Positions 37,308-44,491 of a stretch of DNA of 64,000 nt are shown piece after piece. A program made the translations under genes and the position numbers. This stretch comes from Rathayibacter sp. VKM Ac-2760 (GTDB lineage: Bacteria; Actinomycetota; Actinomycetes; Actinomycetales; Microbacteriaceae), in contig NZ_CP047173.1 in NCBI RefSeq assembly GCF_009834185.1, positions 2,852,001 to 2,916,000 of the forward strand. The letters are read 5' to 3'. Each line of letters opens with the position of its first letter. Within the stretch, counting starts at the first letter, position 1. The notes under the pieces are model-generated. The model saw only the letters and a list, made by a program, of their open reading frames with translations, had not been told where the DNA came from and made no database searches.

Positions 37308-37697
37308 TCACTCGACCGTCCGCGTCCACCGCTCGAGCAGGCTCGCCGTCTCCGCCACCTCGGCGGAACCGGTGGCGACGCCGATGACGAGGTCGTAGGC
37401 GTCGTCCTCCGGAGCGTCGAGTTCGAGTCCGTTGAGTCCGAGGAAGACGACGACGGACAGCCAGCCCAGTCGCTTGTTCCCGTCGACGAGCGGGTGATTC
37501 CGCACGAGCGACTCGAGTAGCACCGCGGCCTTCAGGTGGATCGCCGGGTAGGCCTCTCGACCGTAGAGCGAGGACTGCGGTCGATGTGCCGCGGAGTCGA
37601 GGAGACCGAGATCGCGGACGTGCGGCACGCCCAGATCCTCGGCGAGCGCGAGCAGATCCTCGACCCGGAGATACCTGATCGGTGCCGCAGATCTCAT
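37308..37697 (-). CDS. doc: Doc-type Fic toxin
   Basis: A 129-residue death-on-curing family protein. The Fic/Doc motif is HPLVDGNKRLGW (H68-W79). Doc proteins normally have HxFxxGNK, and here the Phe position is Leu. The N-terminal region (YLRVEDLLALAEDLGVPHVRDLGLLDSAAHRPQ) is typical of Doc. In the family it phosphorylates EF-Tu and halts translation. It lies 4 bases after its RHH partner. Activity is inferred. Confidence 0.88.
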   Translation of the reverse strand: MRSAAPIRYLRVEDLLALAEDLGVPHVRDLGLLDSAAHRPQSSLYGREAYPAIHLKAAVLLESLVRNHPLVDGNKRLGWLSVVVFLGLNGLELDAPEDDAYDLVIGVATGSAEVAETASLLERWTRTVE

Positions 37698-37701
37698 CGG
37701 T

Positions 37702-37899
37702 CTACTGGGCCAGCCGATCGAGCAGAGCCGCGTACCGCTCCCGGCCTCGAGCGGACAGCGCAGCGACGTCGTCGCGATGCACGCGCCGATCCGCCGCCTC
37801 GAGGATGGCGCGCACCGTCGCCTCCTGCTTGCTGATCCCCTGTGCCTCCGCGAGCGCCGTGAGCGCGGACTCCTGCTCGTCGGTCAGTCGAAGCGTCAT
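37702..37899 (-). CDS. Ribbon-helix-helix antitoxin of the Doc pair
   Basis: A 65-residue protein starting MTLRLTDEQESALTALAEAQGISKQEATVRAILEAADRR, a classic RHH DNA-binding domain (basic/polar strand, then two helices). The C-terminal part (DDVAALSARGRERYAALLDRLAQ) would neutralise the toxin. I choose the ATG at 37899 because GGGGGA is 7 bases upstream; in-frame ATGs at 37905 and 37914 are alternatives. Direct repeats just upstream suggest autoregulation. Confidence 0.82.
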   Translation of the reverse strand: MTLRLTDEQESALTALAEAQGISKQEATVRAILEAADRRVHRDDVAALSARGRERYAALLDRLAQ

Positions 37900-37913
37900 G
37901 GCCATGTCCCCCA

Positions 37914-37931
37914 TGATACCGCCGTGATACC
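37914..37931 (-). promoter_or_regulatory. Direct repeats, candidate RHH operator
   Basis: TGATACC occurs twice, at 37914-37920 and 37925-37931, an 11-bp (one helical turn) period. On the minus strand they read GGTATCA and lie directly upstream of the antitoxin SD. Such spacing suits cooperative binding of RHH dimers. Function is inferred. Confidence 0.5.
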
Positions 37932-37980
37932 ACATGCCGGACGGCGACGCGCACTGCTGAGCAAGCGCGTCCGCGACCTC

Positions 37981-38100
37981 CGGCACGCAGAAACACCTCC
38001 GGCTCGCAGGATCGACGAGATCCTGCGAGCCGAAGTCCGTTCCGCGAGCCGAAGTCCGTTCCGCGAGCCGGAAGCCGTTCCGCGAGCCGAGGCCCGCGAG
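37981..38100. repeat. Family 3 repeat locus with four 19-bp tandem modules
   Basis: Forward modules of the type CGAGCCGAAGTCCGTTCCG start at 38026, 38045, 38064 and 38083, exactly 19 bp apart. They are preceded by an inverted module (ACCTCCGGCTCGCAGGATC) that forms an 11-bp palindrome around 38007-38033 (CTCGCAGGATC...GATCCTGCGAG). The locus ends 5 bases before the ychF stop and may serve as its terminator. Confidence 0.85.
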
Positions 38101-38104
38101 AGCG

Positions 38105-39178
38105 TCACACGTTGAAGCGGAACTCCACCACGTCGCCGTCCTGCATCACGTAGTCCTTGCCCTCGATGCGGGCCTTGCCCTTGGCGCGGGCCTCGGCGAT
38201 CGAGCCGGTCTCCACCAGGTCGTCGAACGAGATGATCTCGGCCTTGATGAAGCCCTTCTGGAAGTCGGTGTGGATCACGCCGGCCGCCTGCGGGGCGGTC
38301 CAGCCCTTGCCGATCGTCCAGGCGCGCGTCTCCTTCGGGCCCGCCGTGAGGTAGGTCTGCAGGCCGAGGGTGTCGAAGCCGATGCTCGCGAGCTGGTTGA
38401 GGCCCGACTCGGTCTGGCCGGTGGACTCGAGCATCTCGGCGGCGTCGGCCTCGTCGAGGTCGATCAGCTCGGACTCGATCTTCGCGTCGAGGAAGATCGC
38501 GTGCGCCGGAGCGACGAGGGCGGCCAGCTCGGCCTTCCGGGCGTCGTCGGTCAGCACGGCCTCGTCGACGTTGAAGACGTAGATGAAGGGCTTCGCGGTG
38601 AGCAGGCCGAGCTCGCGGATCGGCTCGAGCTCGATCGAGGACGCCGAGAGCGGCTTGCCCGAGTCGAGGAACTCGCGCGCCTTCTTCGCCGTCTCGAGCA
38701 CGATCGGCTCGATCTTCCTGCCCTTCAGCTCCTTCTCGTAGCGGGCCTCGGCCTTCTCGAGGGTCTGCAGGTCGGCGAGGACCAGCTCGGTGTTGATCGT
38801 CTCCATGTCGCTCGCGGCGTCGACCTTGCCGTCGACGTGCACGACGTCGGCGTCCTCGAAGCCGCGGATGACCTGCGCGATCGCGTCGGCCTCGCGGATG
38901 TTGGCGAGGAACTTGTTGCCCAGGCCCTCGCCCTCCGACGCGCCGCGGACGATGCCGGCGATGTCGACGAAGGAGACCGGCGCGGGCAGGATGCGCTCGG
39001 AGCCGAAGATGCCGGCGAGCACCTCGAGGCGGGAGTCGGGCAGGTTCACGACCCCGACGTTGGGCTCGATCGTCGCGAACGGGTAGTTCGCGGCGAGCAC
39101 CGTGTTCTTGGTCAGCGCGTTGAAGAGCGTCGACTTGCCGACGTTGGGGAGTCCGACGATTGCGATAGTGAGAGCCAC
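38105..39178 (-). CDS. ychF: YchF/OLA1 family ATPase
   Basis: Obg-related P-loop ATPase that binds ribosomes and takes part in oxidative-stress responses. With the GTG at 39178 the protein has 357 residues and begins MALTIAIVGLPNVGKSTLFNALT, the canonical YchF N-terminus (G1 loop 9-17). This start is also 8 bases after a TAGGAT -10 box, whereas the ATG two codons upstream would be only 2 bases after it. Other motifs: DIAGIVRGASEGEGLGNKFL, a coiled-coil insertion and the C-terminal TGS domain (TYLTAGPKETRAWTI). Confidence 0.95.
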   Translation of the reverse strand: MALTIAIVGLPNVGKSTLFNALTKNTVLAANYPFATIEPNVGVVNLPDSRLEVLAGIFGSERILPAPVSFVDIAGIVRGASEGEGLGNKFLANIREADAIAQVIRGFEDADVVHVDGKVDAASDMETINTELVLADLQTLEKAEARYEKELKGRKIEPIVLETAKKAREFLDSGKPLSASSIELEPIRELGLLTAKPFIYVFNVDEAVLTDDARKAELAALVAPAHAIFLDAKIESELIDLDEADAAEMLESTGQTESGLNQLASIGFDTLGLQTYLTAGPKETRAWTIGKGWTAPQAAGVIHTDFQKGFIKAEIISFDDLVETGSIAEARAKGKARIEGKDYVMQDGDVVEFRFNV

Positions 39179-39186
39179 GGGCATCC

Positions 39187-39192
39187 ATCCTA
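39187..39192 (-). promoter_or_regulatory. -10 box (TAGGAT), leaderless start of ychF
   Basis: TAGGAT on the minus strand lies 8 bases before the GTG at 39178 and decides the start between GTG 39178 and ATG 39184. Confidence 0.5.
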
Positions 39193-39258
39193 CGGCGTGG
39201 CCGCGGAGGCACCGCGTGCCGGTCCGGGCGGCGTCGGAGGTGCGTGAGAGGGTGAGGC

Positions 39259-39846
39259 GTGCCCATCGACTTCACCGCCATCGACTTCGAGACCGCCAAT
39301 TCGCACGGAGCCTCGGCCTGCTCGGTCGGGCTCGTCAAGGTCCGCGACGGACGGGTCGTCGACCGCGCCGGCTGGCTGATCCGCCCGCCCTACGGCTACG
39401 ACGACTTCCTCGAGTGGAACACCCGGATCCACGGCATCCGCAAGCACGACGTGCACGGCGCCGCCTCCTGGGTCGAGCAGTTCACCGATCTGGTGGCCTT
39501 CGCGGGCGACGACGTCTTCGTCGCGCACAACGCCGGCTTCGACATGAGCGTCATCCGCGCCGCCTGCGCCGCGACGGCGCTCGAGCTGCCCGCCTACGAC
39601 TACCTCTGCTCGCTCCAGCTCGCCCGCAAGACCTACGAGCTCGAGTCGTACCGCCTGCCCTCCGTCGCGTTCGCGGCCGGCTACGACGACTTCCGCCACC
39701 ACGACGCGTCGGCGGACGCCGAGGCCTGCGCCGCGATCGTGGTGCACGCGGCCCGGCGGCACGGGGCCGCGAGCCTGCTCGAGCTCGGCGAGCTCGCCGG
39801 CGTCTCGGTCAAGCGCCTGCGCCCGAAGGCGCCGGTCGCCGCCTGA
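39259..39846 (+). CDS. DnaQ-like DEDDh 3'-5' exonuclease
   Basis: A 195-residue exonuclease-fold protein. ExoI motif IDFETANSHG (about 8-17), ExoII motif VAHNAGFDMSV (about 93-103) and ExoIII motif HHDASADAEA (about 150-159) supply the DEDDh acidic residues and catalytic His. It resembles the proofreading subunit epsilon or stand-alone exonucleases in actinobacteria; its target (DNA or RNA) cannot be told. The GTG start is preceded by GAGAGGGTGAGG. It is divergent from ychF. Confidence 0.88.
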   Translation: MPIDFTAIDFETANSHGASACSVGLVKVRDGRVVDRAGWLIRPPYGYDDFLEWNTRIHGIRKHDVHGAASWVEQFTDLVAFAGDDVFVAHNAGFDMSVIRAACAATALELPAYDYLCSLQLARKTYELESYRLPSVAFAAGYDDFRHHDASADAEACAAIVVHAARRHGAASLLELGELAGVSVKRLRPKAPVAA

Positions 39847-39856
39847 CGGGAGCGAC

Positions 39857-40735
39857 TCAGTCGCCCGCGCGCGGGTCGCCGAACCAGTTGCTGAAGATGC
39901 GCCAGAAGTTGCGGTTGCCGTAGGCCGAGCACTCATCGCCGGAGCCGTAGAGGTTCGCCAGCGCCGCCGCGTTCGGCTGGTACGGCGTGTAGTAGTAGAG
40001 CCCCGCTGTCGCCGCGTTCTCGATCAGCACCGGCGCGGTGCCGCAGGCCGCATCGGGCGAGAACTGGATCGCGCTGGTCTCCCCCACCGGGTACCAGTCG
40101 AAGCTGCTGTCCGGGTTCCGGTAGCGCTGGAACTGCCAGGCCGCGCCGTAGACCTGGCCGAAGAAGCCGAAGTAGTCGCTGTCGCAGTCGGCCGTGTCCG
40201 GGCAGCCATAGCCGGTGGCGCTGCGGAACTGGCGCTCGCTCGGCGCGGGATCGGTGACGAGCGACTGCTCCTTCTGCAGCAGCGTCAGCAGCACGGCGGG
40301 GCTGACGTCGCAGACCAGGGCGACCGAGGCGATGATCTCGGCGGCGGAGCGGTCCGGGGCGCCCGGGTAGGCGTCGCACTGCTCGTCGGCGGCCACGTCG
40401 CCGGTGTCCTCCGCATAGCCGCGCAGGCACGGGACGTCGGTCCCGGCGCAGGTGGGCACCCGCGCGTTGAGGAACGCCTGGATCGTCAGCGGGCCGAGCG
40501 CGTCGCCGTCGAAGAAGACCGCGTCCGAGACGATGTCGCCCGGATCGAAGCCCGACTCGTCGACCCCGCCCGCGAGATCGGTCCACATCCGGATGCTCGG
40601 CGGCTCGCTGACGGGAGCCGCTCGGGCGGTGAGGTCGCTCGCCCCGGTGAGCAGCAGCACGACCGCGACGGAGGCGAGCGCCGCCCGCCCTCCCCGCCGA
40701 CGCCGCGCGTCGGTCGGGGAGGGAGCGGAGGTCAC
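39857..40735 (-). CDS. Exported protein sharing the N-terminal domain of the CWB2 protein
   Basis: A 292-residue protein with an N-terminal signal (basic ARRRRGGR, then ALASVAVVLLLTGASDLTARA) and one domain (about 45-285) that is also found in the next gene upstream. Shared patterns: VFFDGDAL...IQAFLNARVPTC, CLRGY, VSPAVLLTLLQKEQSLVT, ATGYGCPDTADCD, YYYTPYQPNAAALANLY and the C-terminal FWRIFSNWFG. The many cysteines suggest disulfides. The LLQKEQSLV region resembles the catalytic Glu helix of lysozyme/transglycosylase folds, which would imply a peptidoglycan hydrolase, but this is unproven. The GTG is 6 bases after a TAGCGT box. Confidence 0.82.
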   Translation of the reverse strand: MTSAPSPTDARRRRGGRAALASVAVVLLLTGASDLTARAAPVSEPPSIRMWTDLAGGVDESGFDPGDIVSDAVFFDGDALGPLTIQAFLNARVPTCAGTDVPCLRGYAEDTGDVAADEQCDAYPGAPDRSAAEIIASVALVCDVSPAVLLTLLQKEQSLVTDPAPSERQFRSATGYGCPDTADCDSDYFGFFGQVYGAAWQFQRYRNPDSSFDWYPVGETSAIQFSPDAACGTAPVLIENAATAGLYYYTPYQPNAAALANLYGSGDECSAYGNRNFWRIFSNWFGDPRAGD

Positions 40736-40741
40736 CCCTCC

Positions 40742-40747
40742 ACGCTA
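40742..40747 (-). promoter_or_regulatory. -10 box (TAGCGT), leaderless start of the exported paralogue
   Basis: TAGCGT on the minus strand lies 6 bases before the GTG at 40735, just inside the 31-base gap after the CWB2 gene. Confidence 0.45.
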
Positions 40748-40766
40748 GCGGCCGTGCGGGGCCCGA

Positions 40767-42968
40767 TCAGCCGCAGGAGGTGAGGCGGGCGACCGCCTCC
40801 GAGAGCGTGCCGGTGCCGCCCAGGAGGATCACCTTCTTCGTGCCGAACGCGGTCAAGTCGTTCAGGACCGCCTGGGGCACGCAGTCCGGCCGCACCGCGA
40901 AGAGCGGGCTGCCGGTGTAGCCGGCCGCGGTCGCTCCGGAGAGCGCGTCCGGGAAGTTCTCGCCGGTCGCGAAGTAGACCGTCGCCTCCCTTTGGAAGGC
41001 GGCCCGGTTGAGCTGCTCCGAGGTGTCGTAGCGGTTCGAGCCGGCGATCCGGGTCTTCGAGGCGACAGTGAGCGAGCTCTCGATGCCGGCGCTCACCGAG
41101 TTGGCGTCACCCGCGATGGTGAGCGAGCGGACGCCGAGCTGCCGGACGAGGCTCGCCGTGGTGGCGTCCGCGGTCGGCAGCGTGCCGTTCACCAGCAGCA
41201 CCGGGGCGTCCACCGAGCCGGCCGCGGCGCTGGCGCCGAGCGCGTCGGGGAACTTCTCGCCCGTCGCGAGCCAGGCCTGGCTGGATCCGTCGGAGAAGGC
41301 GTACTGGACGATCTTCTTCGCCGTGTCGTAGCGGTCGACGCCGCCGAGGCGGGTCGGGGTCGCTCCGGTGCGGACGTACTGCTTCAGGTCCTGCAGCAGC
41401 GCGTCGCTGACGCTCAGCGCCGAGCCGACGACCACGATCTTCGCGGGCTTCAGGCGGGCGAGCTCGGCACGGACCGGCTGCGACGCGGAGTCGCGGTCGA
41501 CGAGGAGGAGCGGTCCGCCCTGCTTGGCCGCGGCGGGCGCGGCGCTCAGCGCGTCGGGGAAGGTCGAGCCGGTCGCGATGTAGACGACGGGCACGTTCGC
41601 GCGGAACGTCGCCTTCGAGACCTGCACCGCGGTGTCCTGCCGGTCGGTGCCGGCGAGGCGCTCGACGGCGATCCCGGGGCCGTTCGAGACGCTCGAGCAG
41701 CCGAGGTCCTTGCTGCCGGGCGCCTTCGCGTCGCCGGACCCGGTCCAGAGGTTCCAGTCGACGGAGGCCGCGCTCGCGCAGACGGTGTAGGTGCCGCTCG
41801 CCGAGGCGGGAGCCGTCGCCGAGAAGCCGTGGTTGCCGCCGGCGGCCGGGTACTCGCCCGGGATGTCGCCGCGGGAGGCGTTCGCGGTCGTCGTGCGGAC
41901 GGTCTTCGAGCCGTCGGGCGCGGTGATCGTGACGGTGGTGGCGAGCTGCGCGCGCTGCGTCGTCGGGTCGACGGCCCAGCCGGAGGCCGTCAGCGTGCCG
42001 CCCGAGATGCGCGGGGTGTCGACGCGGCCGGCCGGGGCGATGCCGGCGTTGGCGAGCGAGCCGTTCCAGTCGCTGAAGATGTACCAGAAGTTGATGTTGC
42101 CGTAGGTGGCGCAGGCCTGGTTGCCGGTGTTGGTGAGCGCGTAGTCGTTCGGCTGGTACGGCGTGTAGTAGTAGAGGTTCGCGGTGGCCTGGTTGCGGAT
42201 GGCGACCGGCGAGGAGCCGCAGGACGTGTCGGGGTTGAAGAGGATGCTCGGCGTGGTCCCCGCCGCGTAGGCGGTGAAGTTCGAGCCGGATCCGGGCGGG
42301 TTCGCGTACTTCTTGAACTGGCGCGCGGCCCCGTAGACCTGGGTGAAGAAGCCGGCCGAGCCGTTGTCGCAGCCAGTGCTGTCGGGGCAGTTGAAGCCGG
42401 TGGCCCGGTTGTAGAGGCGCGCGGTCGGGCTCGTCGTGGAGACGAGGCTCGTCTCCTTCTGCACCAGGACGGCGAGGACGAGCGGGCTGATGCCGCAGGC
42501 CAGGCCGACGCGGGTGAAGATCGTCGCGGCGGACTCGGCGGCGGCGCCGCTGTAGGCGCTGCACATCGCGTCGGCGGCCTTCGAGGGCGTCGCCTGGCTG
42601 AACGCCTTGAGGCAGGGCACGCCGTTGGGGGTGCCCGAGCAGTTGCGGCCCTTGTCGTCGAGGAGCGCCTGCATCTGCTGCACCGAGCGGGCATCGCTGT
42701 CGAAGAAGTTCGCGTCGCTGAAGATGTAGCCGGCGCGGAAGCTCTTCGTGCTGCTCGCCTCGTACTGGACCTTCAGATCGGGCACGTCGGTGCCGTCGGC
42801 GACCGAGACGCGTGCCTCCCCCGCTCCCGGATCGACGAGGACCGACGCCGGCGGCAGCGCCTCGTCGGCGGCGGACGCCGCGGCGACCGGCACGAGAGCG
42901 GTGCCGAGACCGACGGCGAGGGCGAGCGCGGCGGTGAGCAGGCGCGATGGACGGCGGTGATTCCCCAT
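40767..42968 (-). CDS. Exported cell-wall-binding repeat 2 protein
   Basis: A 733-residue exported protein starting MGNHRRPSRLLTAALALAVG with a Sec signal (AASAADEA cleavage region). The N-terminal half (about 75-310) is the same Cys-rich domain as the downstream gene (QKETSLVSTTSPTARLYNRA, CPDSTGCDNG, YYYTPYQPNDYAL). A beta domain follows (about 320-430, TVTITAPDGSK). The C-terminal 300 residues are three cell_wall_binding_2 (PF04122) repeats, starting RLAGTDRQDTA, RLGGVDRYDTA and RIAGSNRYDTS, each with a FPDALS/FPDALG motif. These repeats anchor proteins to the cell wall. The N-terminal domain may be a wall hydrolase. The ATG is 8 bases after a TAGGCT box. Confidence 0.88.
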   Translation of the reverse strand: MGNHRRPSRLLTAALALAVGLGTALVPVAAASAADEALPPASVLVDPGAGEARVSVADGTDVPDLKVQYEASSTKSFRAGYIFSDANFFDSDARSVQQMQALLDDKGRNCSGTPNGVPCLKAFSQATPSKAADAMCSAYSGAAAESAATIFTRVGLACGISPLVLAVLVQKETSLVSTTSPTARLYNRATGFNCPDSTGCDNGSAGFFTQVYGAARQFKKYANPPGSGSNFTAYAAGTTPSILFNPDTSCGSSPVAIRNQATANLYYYTPYQPNDYALTNTGNQACATYGNINFWYIFSDWNGSLANAGIAPAGRVDTPRISGGTLTASGWAVDPTTQRAQLATTVTITAPDGSKTVRTTTANASRGDIPGEYPAAGGNHGFSATAPASASGTYTVCASAASVDWNLWTGSGDAKAPGSKDLGCSSVSNGPGIAVERLAGTDRQDTAVQVSKATFRANVPVVYIATGSTFPDALSAAPAAAKQGGPLLLVDRDSASQPVRAELARLKPAKIVVVGSALSVSDALLQDLKQYVRTGATPTRLGGVDRYDTAKKIVQYAFSDGSSQAWLATGEKFPDALGASAAAGSVDAPVLLVNGTLPTADATTASLVRQLGVRSLTIAGDANSVSAGIESSLTVASKTRIAGSNRYDTSEQLNRAAFQREATVYFATGENFPDALSGATAAGYTGSPLFAVRPDCVPQAVLNDLTAFGTKKVILLGGTGTLSEAVARLTSCG

Positions 42969-42976
42969 GGTCCCGA

Positions 42977-42982
42977 AGCCTA
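42977..42982 (-). promoter_or_regulatory. -10 box (TAGGCT), near-leaderless start of the CWB2 gene
   Basis: TAGGCT on the minus strand lies 8 bases before the ATG at 42968. No SD is visible. Confidence 0.45.
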
Positions 42983-43096
42983 GGGGCAACCGCCGACGCC
43001 GCCTCCCCTCGCCGTCGACACCCTTTCGAGGGGCGGCGGGGCCGCTCCCGAGGGACGGCGCGCACCGATGTCGGAGGTCCGTGGTCTCCTCGGCGC

Positions 43097-44329
43097 ATGG
43101 ATCTCAGCTTCGTTCTCGGCCTCGTCGTCGGCGCGCTCCTCGCCGCCGTCGTCGCCGTCCTGCTCGCCCGCTCCCGGACCCCCGACACTGCGCTCGCCCT
43201 CGAGCTGGCGACGGCGCAGGCGCGCGCCGAGGGCCTGGAGGAGCGGCACGAGTCCGTCGTCGAGCAGCACCGCGAGCACCTCGGCTCCGCCCGCGACCAG
43301 ATCCGCGAGCTGCAGGAGCAGCTGCGGGTCGTGGCCGAGCGGGAACGGCACGACGCGCGCATCCTGCAGACGCTCTCCCCCGTCGCCGAGAGCCTGCGCG
43401 GGATGCAGGAGTCGGTCCGCCGCCTCGAGAGCGAGCGCGCGGCGCAGTTCGGCGCCATCACCGAGCAGCTGGAGGGGCAGCGGGTCGCCGGCGAGCGCCT
43501 GCGGTCGACGACCGAGACGCTCGCGTCGGCGCTGCGCTCGAGTGCCAGCCGCGGCGCCTGGGGCGAGACGCAGCTGCGCAACGTGGTCGAGGCCGCGGGG
43601 CTCACCCAGCGCGTCGACTTCGACGTGCAGTTCGGGCTCGAGGGCGAGGGCGGCCGCGGGCGCGCCGACATGGTCGTGCGGCTTCCCGGCGGCAAGGCGA
43701 TCGCGGTCGACGCGAAGGTCCCGTTCGACGCCTACCTCGAGGCGAGCGCGATCCCGGCCGGTGCGGGCGCCGAGGAGGAGGCGCGCCGGGCGGGGCTGCT
43801 CCGCGCCCACGTGCGGGCCCTGCGCGGGCACATCGACGCCCTCGCCGGTCGCGCCTACTGGACGGGCCTGCCGGCGAGCCCCGAGTTCGTCATCGCGTTC
43901 ATCCCGAGCGAGCCGCTGCTCGCGAGCGCACTCGACGCCGACCCGACGCTGCTCGAGTACGCGTTCCGCAAGCGGGTCGCCCTCGCGTCGCCGGTCACGC
44001 TGTGGTCGGTGCTGAAGACGGTCGCCTACACCTGGCAGCAGGACGTGCTGACCGACGACGCGAAGCGCCTGCTCGACCTCGGCAAGACCCTCTACGCGCG
44101 GCTGGGCACGCTCGGCGAGCACGCGGAGGGACTGCGCCGCTCGATCGAGAAGACGGTCGACTCCTACAACGCCTTCGCCGGCTCGCTCGAGAGCCGCGTG
44201 CTCGTCACCGCACGCCAGTTCGACACCCTCGACGAGTCGCGCGTCATCGCCCCGGCCGCCGGCGTCACCGCGTCGCCGCGCCGGCTCACGGCCGTCGAGC
44301 TGCTCGCCCCCGACGAGCGCAGCGCCTGA
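43097..44329 (+). CDS. rmuC: DNA recombination protein RmuC homologue
   Basis: A 410-residue protein with an N-terminal membrane anchor (LSFVLGLVVGALLAAVVAVLLA), a long coiled coil (about 30-150, heptad-rich with many Glu/Arg) and the conserved RmuC nuclease-like domain (about 155-380): RGAWGETQLRNVVEAAGL, GRGRADMVVRLPGGKAIAVDAKVPFDAYLEA, FVIAFIPSE and TLWSVLKTVAYTWQQD. RmuC limits inversions at short repeats, possibly by cleaving recombination intermediates. The ATG at 43097 is chosen because it opens directly with the anchor; its SD is weak. It converges on glpX across a family 1 repeat. Confidence 0.93.
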   Translation: MDLSFVLGLVVGALLAAVVAVLLARSRTPDTALALELATAQARAEGLEERHESVVEQHREHLGSARDQIRELQEQLRVVAERERHDARILQTLSPVAESLRGMQESVRRLESERAAQFGAITEQLEGQRVAGERLRSTTETLASALRSSASRGAWGETQLRNVVEAAGLTQRVDFDVQFGLEGEGGRGRADMVVRLPGGKAIAVDAKVPFDAYLEASAIPAGAGAEEEARRAGLLRAHVRALRGHIDALAGRAYWTGLPASPEFVIAFIPSEPLLASALDADPTLLEYAFRKRVALASPVTLWSVLKTVAYTWQQDVLTDDAKRLLDLGKTLYARLGTLGEHAEGLRRSIEKTVDSYNAFAGSLESRVLVTARQFDTLDESRVIAPAAGVTASPRRLTAVELLAPDERSA

Positions 44330-44342
44330 GCGGCGGGCCCGA

Positions 44343-44483
44343 CACTGCCGATCGAGTAGCGCCCGCGGGCCCGACCGACGCCGCTGATCGAGTAGCGCCG
44401 GCAGGGCGCGTATCGAGATCCAACGAGGTCCGAACGCCGGGTCTCGATACGCCGCTCCGCGGCTACTCGACCAGCAAGGAGGA
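44343..44483. repeat. Family 1 repeat locus (inverted, left arm duplicated)
   Basis: The left arm GATCGAGTAGCGCC occurs at 44350 and again at 44386 (36 bp apart), followed by GCGTATCGAGATCC and then the inverted partner GGTCTCGATACGCCGCTCCG and GCGGCTACTCGACCAGCA. It lies between the convergent rmuC and glpX genes and could terminate both. Confidence 0.87.
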
Positions 44484-44491
44484 GGGACTCC

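Noticed and set aside
40992..42983. A 663-codon plus-strand frame opposite the CWB2 gene
   Set aside because: The minus-strand protein has a signal peptide and three wall-binding repeats; this frame has none.
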